NCBI RefSeq assembly: GCF_003144115.1
Contig: NW_020312006.1
Coordinates: 395,269-459,268, forward strand
Length of the DNA: 64,000 nt
Source: Tilletiopsis washingtonensis
Lineage: Eukaryota > Basidiomycota > Exobasidiomycetes > Entylomatales
Reading direction: 5' to 3'
The position numbers were made by a program, and so were the translations under genes. Below are positions 23,501 through 33,269 of this stretch, one piece after another. The first letter of the stretch is position 1, and the number at the start of each line of letters is the position of its first letter. The notes under the pieces were generated by a model that saw only the letters and a program-made list of their open reading frames with translations, was not told where the DNA came from and did no database searches.

Positions 23501-23901
23501 CCGCGCTGGCGTTTCAGCCCCGAGCTGCTTGACGATGACGCCGTGGTAGCACTCGCAACTGCAGCAGGCGGCCGCGTAGGTTGAGGCTGCGGCCGAGAAG
23601 CCATCTCCTCCGCCGAGTCCTCGATCGAAGATGCCGAAGCCGAGAGCGACGTACCGAGGTCCAGGCTGCTGATCTCGGCCTGCGGGCTCAGGCGCGGCAC
23701 GAAGGCGGGCGAGTTGAGCGGCGCTGCTGCTGCTGCGTCCGTAGTGAGCGGCCCGAGACCGACAGACGCGGGCGAGGAGCAGTCTGGCTGCGATGCGCCG
23801 GGCGAGTGCGCAGACGACGACGAGGAGCGGACATGCGGCGCGTCCGAGGAGCTGCGTGGAGACTGCATGGCGCCGACGCCGAGCCCCGGGCTGGCCGCCA
23901 T
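20597..23901 (-). CDS. Tandem CCCH zinc-finger mRNA-binding protein (TIS11/tristetraprolin type)
   Basis: Two exons, 23901-22128 and 22074-20597, 1083 aa. Two C-x8-C-x5-C-x3-H fingers lie at residues 602-621 ([20 protein letters not shown]) and 640-659 ([20 protein letters not shown]). Each is preceded by the diagnostic YKTELC / YKTEIC lead-in and they are separated by the usual 18-residue linker. This module binds UAUUUAU-type AU-rich elements in 3' UTRs and recruits mRNA decay factors; the yeast relatives are Cth1/Cth2. The single intron falls just before the first finger. The rest is unusually long and disordered: 590 residues upstream rich in Ser/Pro with a short coiled-coil ([18 protein letters not shown]), and about 420 downstream. 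Expected location is cytoplasm/nucleus shuttling. Targets are unknown. Confidence 0.9.
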
Positions 23902-26787
23902 TGGTGGTGCGGCGCGACCAGTGGCGTGAGCGAGGTGGCTTGAAGAGGCGATGGCGCGCTCCTGAGCGATGCCGGAGCTGGTGGGGCGGCTGAGGTGGAG
24001 GAGTGTGTGCGAGCAGGGCGGCGCGGCGGCGTGCCGGTCGAGAGTGAGCGTGAGGGAGCAAGGCCGGGAGCGAGGGCGATGTGCAGTTGGTGGTGGTGTG
24101 GGCTGGGCGGGACGGAGCGGGTCTATGAGGTGCAGCGGCGAGGAGGAGCAGGAGGAGGGAAAGAGAGGAGCGGGCGCAGAGGTGCTGCCTCATATATGCG
24201 GCTGGCCTGGGGGGCGGCGAGCGCGAGTGTCGGGCGAAGCACCCGCCGCGAGGCGCTACACTCGCCGCCAGCGGGCGCCCAGCGATGGGCACATCGCCGA
24301 TGCAGGCCTGCCGTCTGCTCTGCTCTTCCGAACTGCTCTTCTCTGCGTCTGCTGGCAATGCTGGAGGCGGGCCGCGCTCGGGCGAGGTGCGAGCATGCGT
24401 CCAGGGGGCGGAAGCGTGGTCCTGCATCGCGGCGCTCGGCGCAGCAGCGCACAGCAACAGAGCAGAACAGAGCGAGGTGCAGAGGCAGAGAAGAGCTGCC
24501 TCGTGCGCCCTCTCGCTGCGTGCACCTCTGCAAACGGCGCCAGGCGCAAAGCGATCAAAGTGCCGCAAAGTGCTCCGAGCTTCAGCGCTTGTCATCTCGG
24601 CACGCCCCAGGGCGTCAGCAGGACGCGCTCGCTGTCGGCCTGCCTCTCGCGTCTGCGCCCTGAGACGCCGCAGCCGCTCTATCTCGCGCCGCCGCATGCG
24701 ATGGCGAGCGCACGCCCTCTCCTGCTGCGGTTGCCTGAGAGGCAGCGCACGCGGCACGCAGAGGGAGGGCGCACCATCTCCTCTTTCAGGGGCTTGTGGC
24801 GGCTCGTATGCTCCTGTCTCTGCTCTGCGTGCCTACCACCTCGTCCCTGCGCAGCGAGCTGCGAGACCGTCGGCATCGAGGCGTTGCTGCGCCCCAACGC
24901 AGCGCTGGTTCGTCCCCACGCTCTTGCAGTCCGCGCTACCCGCGGTGCCGAGCCCGAAGGACACTCTTCTGCGCTGGCAGCGCAGTCCAGGCCGCGTCGC
25001 AGCGTGCCTGCAGGAGTCGTCATGCGTGCTGAGGCAGAGTGGTGCCAGGGGGCATTGAGCGCCCTATTTCCGTGCGTAGGCAGCGCCACGTGCTGCTTGA
25101 AGAGGGAGGCCAGGAGGCAGGCCTCACTTGTCGGCTGGGAGAGGCTGCGGCTCGGTCCGAGCGAGACCACTTTGCTCATACAGAGCAAGGCGGATACTCC
25201 GATGCAGATACGTCACGGCTCCGCGCTGCCTCGTGCTGCGAGAGCAGCGCATGGGCGCCGCCGAAGACCGCATACTTGCAAAGGCTCTGCGTGTTGCCCT
25301 TGAGCGCACTTGGGACCGCGCGAGAAGGACGCCCGGTGCAGCCGCATGCCGCACGGTGCGGAGAGAGCTCTCGTCCTTCCTGCTCGCCGTCTTGAGGCCC
25401 GGCGCTTCTTCCGCTCAGCTGATCCTTGTCTCAACACCGCGGATGACGAGCTGTTCAAGCCGCGGTTGTGATCACGGAGGTGCGAGGAGAGGCCGGAACG
25501 GGAAACGGAGAAAGCAAGGCGCCTGGACACCCAGGCTAGAGCGCAGTCTGAGCAGGGGTGCCTCGATGCGGCGCCAAAGCGGCATCAGAGTGGTCTTGGC
25601 GCTGCCCTGTCGACGGATATAGACGGAAAGATGAGACTCATGGCGTACAGGCCTGAAGCAGGGCCGTCCCACGTCTCTTCGCGACGGTGGGTTGCGGGCT
25701 TTGGGCGCGAGTCTGATGCGTGCTGCCCCTGCGATGCATGCGGGTGCTGCGCCTGCGTGCTGTGCACGGCTGGTGATGCATCTGCTGTCCGAGGGTGAAA
25801 GCACGCTTGTTAAGACACCCCTAGCCTCTCGGCCGTAGCGAGCACTCTGCGGCGGAGCTCTTGCGCCCAGCAAGAGGTCCTGCGGCTGGCAGATCTTCTT
25901 CCTCGTCTGCTCAGGGGACGAAGCGCGCACCGAGCATGCAGGCACAGAGCGAGCCCCTCGCGCGGCGGAAGGCCGTGGGCACTCTGAAGCCACAGGGACT
26001 GCGAAATGTGACGTCTGCGGAAGAAAGTGGGTCAGCACTGCCTGCGTGCTCTCTGTAGCCGCTGAAGTCACCGTCCGCCCCCATCGGGCGCGCGCGCGAT
26101 GCGAGCTCGCGCACTCGCCATGACTCGCGGCCGGCCATGAGCTGTGCAGCATGGTAGCCGCGGCAAACAAGCTCGATCTCCTCAAGGCCTCATCCGCCCT
26201 TCCGTCTTGGGCTTGGTGCTGCAAGGTGCCGTCCTCCCGCCGTGCCGGAAACGCGTGTGCCAGCCAGCAGAGCGCGGCGACAGGTGCTGCGTCCGCCCGC
26301 TTGCCGTGTAGAGCTGCAGCTCGTCGGCATCTCTCGCGCTGGTGCTCTACTCAGCTCAGCGCCAATGGCACCTCTCGCCAAGTTGAGCTCGCGACCTCTG
26401 CTGTGCGTGCATCTCGAGCGTCGCCCTGAGGCCCTTGTGTGCTTTGGATGGCAAGAGGCGACATGCAGGCGGCGCGTCTCGTCGTGCGGCGTTCCTCCAA
26501 CGGCCCTCCACCCGCCGCGGCGGCACGTGACGCGCGCTGCCCAAGGATTTTGCCCTCTGGCGGCGGCGCGCGCGGCGCAGGCGGCGGAGCGCGGCCAAAA
26601 AGTGGCCGGCGCTCGGACGAAGGCGAAGGTGAGGCGCAGTCGAGTCGGGGTCTTGTGCACACGACCACCACCCTCGCCACCTCTCTCGACGAGCGCGCTT
26701 GCATCTGCCACAGCCAGCCACGTCCCACGGCAGCTCAGCACTGCTCTCACCTTCCGCGCCTCGTCTGCCCCGCGCCGCGCCGCCGCC
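23902..26787. other. Divergent intergenic region, CCCH protein / NMD3
   Basis: 2.9 kb, the longest ordinary gap in the window. Long frames on both strands translate to Arg/Ala/Cys-rich sequence without motifs. I recognised no tRNA, snoRNA, terminal repeat or transposase. It may hold a long 5' UTR, a non-coding transcript or simply unused sequence. Confidence 0.45.
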
Positions 26788-28777
26788 ATGGAGCTCGCGC
26801 CACACGTGCCGCAGGCCGGCATGGTGCTGTGCGCCGACTGCGGCGTGCCCATCGTGCCGTCGTCTGCGAACCTGTGTCTCTCCTGCCTGCGCAACTCGGT
26901 CGACATCACCGAGGGCATCCCGAAGCAGGCGACGATCAACTTCTGCCGCAACTGCGAGCGCTACCTCAACCCGCCGCAGAGCTGGGTCACCTGCCAGCTC
27001 GAGAGCCGCGAGCTTCTGGCCATCTGCCTCAAGAAGCTCAAGGGCCTCAACAAGGTCCGCCTCATCGACGCCGGCTTTGTGTGGACGGAGCCGCACTCGA
27101 AGCGGCTGCGCGTCAAGCTCACGGTGCAGAAGGAGGTGAGTTCGGCGAAGCGATGCAGTGGCGTCACGCCTGGGTGGGACTGTGGAGCGCAGCAGCGGTC
27201 CGGCCGTCAAGCGCATGGGCGCGCCGGAGCAGAAGCGCTGGGTGATGCATGTGCCTCTGCCGAGCGCCTGCCTGGCCTCCCCTGTGGTGTGGAGGCGTGG
27301 TCGCCAGACTGCCGAGTGGCCAAGCGCATGCTGACCACTCCCTCCTCAGGTGCTGACGTCGACGATCCTGCAACAAATATTCGAGATTGAGTTCATCGTG
27401 CAGTACGGACAGTGCCCCGACTGCACTCGATTGGCGGCGAAGAACACGTGGAAGGCGATGGTGCAGGTGCGGCAGAAGGGTGAGTACACCAGTGGCGGTC
27501 AAGCTGCCACCAGCAGTCACCGCATCTCACACGCCCCTGCAGTGCCGCACAAGCGCACGTTCCTGTACCTCGAGCAGCTCATCCTCAAGCATAACGCACA
27601 CCGCGACACGATCAGCATCCAGGAGAAGAAGGACGGCCTCGACTTCTACTACGTGCAGCGCTCGCACGCCGTCAAGATGTGCGAGTTCCTCGCCTCCGTC
27701 GTGCCCGTGCGGACGCAGTCGTCGAGCGCCGTCGTCTCGATGGACATCCACACGTCGACAGTGAACAACAAATTCAGCTACAGCGTGGAGATTGCGCCGG
27801 TCTGCAAGGACGACCTGGTGTGCCTGCCCAAGTCGCTGGCACGGCAAATGTCGCAGATGCCGCAGCTCGTGCTGTGCCAGCGCATCAACAATGCGCTGCG
27901 CTTCATCGACCCCAACTCGCTGCAGATTGCCGACCTGCCCGCCGACAAGTACTGGCGCGAGCCGTTCGGCACGCTGTGTGCCATTCCCGAGCTCATCGAG
28001 TTCCTCGTGCTCGACATTGAGCCGACGGGCGCCGTGACGGGCAACGGGCGCTGGGTCGCCGCCGACGCGCAGGTCAGCCCGATGAACGCGACCAGCTTCG
28101 GCCAGGCCGACGCCGTGTACCACACGCGCACCCATCTCGGCGCACTGCTGCAGCCGGGCGACACGGTGCTCGGCTACAACTTGCGCAACGCCAACTTCAA
28201 CAACGCCATCTGGGACTCGCTGGACCACGGGCGCACGCCGGACATCGTGCTCGTGCGCAAGAGCTACCCGGACAGCAAGAAGCGGCGGCGCGGCCGCAAC
28301 TGGAAGCTCAAGTCGATCGCCAAGGAGGCGGGCGACGACGTGGAGAAGGAGGGCACGGGCCGCGGCGCCCTCGGCCGCAAGGGCGGCCTCGACGGCAAGA
28401 ACGTCGAGCGCGACTACGAGATGTTCCTGCGCGAGCTGGAGGAGGACGAAGAGATGCGCGCCGGCGTCAATCTCTACCGCGACCCGGCCGCCGAGGCGCG
28501 TGCGCAGCGTCGCCGCGAGGAGAAGGCCCTGGCGCGGGCACGGAAAGCCGCAGGCCTCGATGCCGACGGCAATGTGCCCGGCCAGGACGGCATGGAGGTC
28601 GACGGCGAGGCGGAGCAGCCCGACTTCGACGACGGCCGCACGGACGACGGCTTCACCACCGACGGCGAGTCGGAGTTCGGCGACGACGATATCCCGCGTG
28701 TCCGTCTCGAGGAACTGCTCGACGAGTTCGAGGACAGTGAGTTGCACAGCCTCGTCGTGCCGCCCATGCTACGCTGA
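26788..28777 (+). CDS. NMD3: 60S ribosomal subunit nuclear export adaptor NMD3
   Basis: Three exons: 26788-27135, 27350-27479, 27543-28777; 570 aa. NMD3 binds the late pre-60S particle and carries a leucine-rich export signal for Crm1. The N-terminal zinc-binding CxxC pairs are all present: C15/C18 (CADCG), C30/C33 (CLSC), C53/C56 (CRNC) and C138/C141 (CPDC). The linker reads PPQSWVTCQLESRELLAICL and a KKLKGLNKVRLIDAGFVWTEPHS block follows. The eIF5A-like/SH3 middle region (HKRTFLYLEQLILKHNAHRDT) is highly conserved. The C-terminus is acidic (FDDGRTDDGFTTDGESEFGD) and ends in a leucine-bearing DEFEDSELHSLVVPP consistent with the shuttling signals. Two short introns break the zinc region. Its 3' end converges with MMS19, 194 bp away. 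Confidence 0.96.
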
Positions 28778-28971
28778 CACTGCTGCAGAGATGGCCATCG
28801 AGGACTAGTCACGCACGATCGTCGCTCCCACCCGCCGCGCAGTCTCTCATCCTGTACTCTCTTTCTCTGCATGCCACGCTCTCAACGTCACAATGCACGC
28901 TTCCGCCCACACTCGGCAGCCCCGAGCGCAGCGTGAGGTGCTCTAGTTGTTGGTGCATTAGCGGGTCCAGT

Positions 28972-31900
28972 CTATTTTGCGTCGTCGTCGGACTTGAGCG
29001 TCAGCCAGGCGTCGCGCGCCTCGACGGCCTCGAGGCGCACGGCTCGGCGCGGACTGTGGGCCAGGCGCTGCATCAGCATCGCTCCATCGGTCGAGCGTGG
29101 TGCAGACTCACTCATCGATGCCGACGCCTGGAGCGGCGAGGCCGCGCTGAACGCGCACGCGGTGCGGGTGCAGCACCGCGTACGTGACGGAGCGCGCGAG
29201 GGACGCGAGGCATCGCAGCGCTGCGATGCGAGTGTCCTAGGGCGTAGCAGTCAGCATCAAGGAGGCAGATGACTCTGCATGATGGCAGACTCACCGCCGG
29301 ACTGTGCTCTGAAGGCGTGGCAACCGAGAGGAGCCGCTCGATGAGCGTGCTCACGTGGCTCTCGACCAGGTCGAGCGGCATGTTCTCGCGCTTTGGCGCG
29401 CCCTCAGGCACGCTGCCGGCGAGGATGGCGTCGCTGCGCTCCTTCTTGCCCACAGCCGCCGCCAGCGCCACGGTCTGAGCGGCACTGGCGCGTGCGCCGG
29501 CGTCGGGCAGGTCGAGGGCACGCAGAAGCAGAGGGAAGAGATCGCTGAGCCGTTCGCGCGTCGTCTGTCGTGGCATGCTCGGCAGCAGCGCGGCGAGTGC
29601 GATGAGGTAGACGCCCTGCACGGCCGCAGCCGGTGCCCCAGGAGCGGGCTGCGCCTCGCGGTAGCCGGCGATGATCTTGGGCAGGACGAAGGAGTAAAAG
29701 CGCTGCCGGTGCAGCAGCCGCACCACCGCGCCATTCTCTTTGGACAGAACCCCATCGTCGGTGCGAGCGATCAGACCAAGGCCGCGGGCGGCGTCGCGCG
29801 CCAGGTCGGGCGTGTCGAAGAGCGAGAGGATGCGCAGAAGCATGCCCTCGGCAGCCGCGCTGGTGCGCGTCATCAAAGCCTTTGCGATCCAGCACCAGAT
29901 GCGCAGAGCAATGCGACGCCGCTGGGGATCAGCCGAGGCCTGCTCGATGCACGAATGCCAAAAGTCGTCGAGCAGTGCCGCAGCCTCGGGCTGCAACGGC
30001 TCGGCGATCGACTTGTTGAAGACAGCGGCCAGAGCCGCACAGCCAGCGGTCTCTTCCGCCCGGCTCGCGGCCGCCAGCGTCCAAGGCAGCAGCTCGCGCG
30101 CCCACTGCACAGCATCGCCGCCGCGCGGCGGCGGCACTGACTTGTGCAGCGCCACGTAGGCCGCCAGAAAGGCGGGCAGCGCAGCGCGGTGCGCCGGCTG
30201 AGCATCGGTAGCCAGTGGCAGGAAGCGCACCTCGCTGGAGGCGAGGCCCGGGCCAAGAGAGAGCGGCCCTTGCTGGCCGGCCTCGATAAGAGGATAGAGC
30301 CAAGCGACAAGCGACTGCTGCTTTGCGGGCTCGAGCATGCGTACCAGCGTCGTCACGGCGCTGCCCACGTCTGCCACGACGCGCGGATCAGCGGCCACCG
30401 GCACAGCCGCAGCGCCGGCACTGCTGCGCACAGCGGCGGCGAAGACGAGAGAGAGGAGTCGCGGCGGCAGCGAGACGGCATAGCGCGGCAGGTCGGTGTG
30501 TCGCTCCGAGGCCTTGTCCTCCAGCAGTGTCTGCAGCGTGACGAGCAAGCCACGCACGTAGCCAACGTTTGCTTCACGCTCGGCCGGCGCCGAGTAGTCT
30601 GCCGCGCAGGCGAGATCCAGCTTGGTGACAACGCGCACCACGAGCGTGTCGAAGAGGTTCGGCTGCGCACAGAGACGTGCCAGTGCACTGAGTGCACGAC
30701 GCAGGCGGCTGCGCTCGGCCTCTTGTAGCGCTGCGTCGCCACTGCTGCTCATGCGGTCGGGCAGTGCTGCGAAGAGCAGCGGAAGCGTCGTCGCCTCGAG
30801 GATGTGCGAGTGGCGCAGCGAGAGCTCGCGCAGGCCGTCCAGTGCCGGACCTCGCACCTCGTCGCCGTGCGCCGCAAGCAGCAGCTCGTTGACGCCCTCG
30901 GTGAGGTAGTCGATCTCGCGCGCCTCGAGGAAGCCAGGAATTCGCGCGAGGGCCAGGAAGGCGTGCAGTGCCGGCAGGCGGTACTGCGTCGAGCGCAGGC
31001 CGTTTGCAAGAGCGCCGACGAGGTCATCACGAAACGGCTCGAGCGGCCGCGAGTCAATCTCGTAGCTGCGCGCCGGCGCTGGGGAGGCCTTGGGCGCCGC
31101 CGTGCTGCCTTCTGCCGATACAGGCGTGGGCGTGACGGCGCTTGTGCTCGAAGAAGCAGTGCCGAAGCCGACGGCCTTGGCGGCAGGCTGAGATGGAGCC
31201 GCAGCGCCCCACGTCTCGCGGCCCTCGTACGCATCGCGCAGCGCGCGCAGGAGCGTGCCGATGTGCTCCAGGATGGGCGCACGCACGCTCACGTCGTCGG
31301 CATTCTTCCAGTAGGTGAGCATCTGCTCCAGCATGCCGTACAGCGCCAGGTAGGCGGTACTGGGCGCCGCGCGCACGAGGCAGGCCAGGATGGTCGCGGC
31401 ATGCGGCGCGAGCACCTTGGCTGGCTCCTCCAGCACGTCGAGACAGTCTGCCACTATCCGCGGCGCCAGGCCCTCTGGTGGCTCGACGCCGAGATACAAC
31501 ACGCGCATGAAGGAGACGAGCGTTCGCTGCGACGCCAGAGAGGTTGCGTCGTCTGTGGCGTGCATGATCTGCGTGCACATGTCAGCAAGCTCGACCCACG
31601 CGTGTGGTCAAGAGGGGCACACTAACCTCGATCTTCAGGCCCTCCCACAAGCGACTCTCGTTGGCCAGGGCAGCCTCGCGGCCGAACACCGGCAGTGCCT
31701 CCTCGAGCACGGCAAGCGTCTCGAGCTTGGCGTTGCCGCCTGCCGCCGCCAGCTTCTCGAGCAGCAGCGGCATGGCGTGTGGCGCCAGCACGGGCGAGGC
31801 GACCAGGCAGCGGCGCAGCGCCAGGGTCAGCTGCTCGGTGGAGATGCCGTACGGATCGTCTGGCGGCGGCCGGAACGTGATGGGGAAGTAGCAGTACGTG

Positions 31901-32862
31901 GCGTCGAAGAAGGCCTGTCGCGTCCAGAGCATCTCAGCATGCATGTGGCAGCGTCCTGATCGACGTGTGCAAGACACTCACCTCGCCGAGCTCCCGGCTC
32001 ATCTCAAACTCGCGCAGCAGCACCCAGTCAGTGGCGAAGCAGTAGAGCAGGTTGCGCGGGTCCTTTTCGCCCTCGACGAGCTTGAGATAGCCGCGCAGAA
32101 ACGTCTCGCCCAGGCTGGCCTTGAGCGAGTTGCGATGCCGCGCCACGAGCACGTCGACGAGGCGGTAGATGAGGTAGCGCATTGCCTGTGGATACAGCGA
32201 GGGCGTGACATGGGCAAAGAGGCTAGACGCGGCAGGCACGTCAGCAGCTGCGGAAGGCCGGCCAGTGCTGCTGCGGCCTCGCAGCAGCACACGTTCTGTA
32301 CGCACCTCTCGGCCACGTCCTTCGCCGCCTCTGCGCCGAACACATCGAGCGCCGCCAGCCGGGCCAGCGCCTCGAGCGTCGCCGCCAGCGGCTCGGCACC
32401 GACGGGGATGCGGCGGTGGCGGAAGCTGGGCGCACTGCCGGCGACGGGCGGCGCAGCGGCGTTGTGGGCGCGCGCGAGCGAGTCGGCAATGAGCACGGCG
32501 TCCTCGAGCTTGCCGGCGAAGAAGCCGGCGAGCGTCAGACTGGCCTGCCGCTCGAAGAGCTGCGGCACGCCGGCGCTGCCGCCGGCACTGCCCTCGGCGG
32601 GGGCGGACTGCGCCGGTGCGAGCTCCGTGACGACGAGCGCGAGGAGACGCAATGCGCGGCCGCGGCGCGCCTCGTCGTCGTCGGTGAGGGCGTCGCCGAG
32701 CATGCGGATGAGCTGCAGCAGCGAGAGGCGGCGCGCCTCGAGCTGTGCACGCAGCTGCGGCGGCAGCGGCGCCGCGGCATCGTCGGCGAGAAAGGCGCGG
32801 ATCGCCTGCGTCGCAACGGACGACGGCGAGAGCGGCGGCGGTGGCGACGCCTCGGCGGCCAT
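28972..32862 (-). CDS. MMS19: MMS19, cytosolic Fe-S protein assembly (CIA) targeting factor, HEAT repeats
   Basis: Six exons: 32862-32306, 32222-31982, 31932-31627, 31568-29295, 29236-29112, 29053-28972; 1194 aa. MMS19 is the HEAT-repeat scaffold that delivers Fe-S clusters to DNA repair and replication enzymes such as XPD. Diagnostic pieces are VEGEKDPRNLLYCFATDWVL, then YCYFPITFRPPPDDPYGI in the N-terminal MMS19 domain, and the C-terminal RIAALRCLASLARSVTYAVL...HPHRVRVQRGLAAPGVG...DDPRRAVRLEAVEARDAW block. That block is split over the last two exons and only becomes continuous with the proposed splicing. The middle is a run of Ala/Leu-rich helical repeats. Length is close to yeast and human proteins. 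Two introns use less common sites (GTTAGT donor; acceptors TGAG and CTAG). Confidence 0.93.
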
Positions 32863-33269
32863 GCTGACGGATGCGAAAGGGCGCAGCAAGAGGAGATGGC
32901 GGACGGGAAGACGGCGAGACGCGAGAGCAAGATCTGCTCTGCCGCCGCCGCTCGGCCTCAGCACCCGCTCCGCCCGCCGCGCGGCGCGCGCGGCGCGCCC
33001 GATGCGTCACCGTCACGCGACCCCGTGCTGCCCTCTCTCCCTGTGATGATCACTGGCCGCTGCTCTGTTCCGCACCACCACCTCCGCCCTCAACTTTCGC
33101 CCTTTCCCGAACGCAAACTCCACACCGCCTCTACCGCGGCTCTCGCTCCGTACTTCGCTGCAGACGCCGCGCAAGCGCCCACCGCAGCGCTTCTGCAAGC
33201 TGTCAGCAGAGCGGCGCAAGTCTGACACGCAGCTGCGGCGGTGCTCCTGACTTTGTCCGCCCCAGCGCC
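32863..33269. promoter_or_regulatory. Divergent promoter region MMS19 / FunK1-like kinase
   Basis: 407 bp between the two start codons, so both promoters and 5' UTRs must lie here. The kinase frame stays open upstream of its chosen ATG, into MMS19 coding sequence, so the boundary on that side depends on the start call. No specific factor site is claimed. Confidence 0.5.

Noticed and set aside
23969-25303. 444-codon + strand frame upstream of NMD3
   Set aside because: Composition is Arg/Cys/Ala noise, no motif, and it begins inside the 5' flank of the CCCH gene.
27527-28747. 406-codon open frame antisense to NMD3
   Set aside because: Mirror frame of a strongly biased, well-identified gene; no conserved motif.
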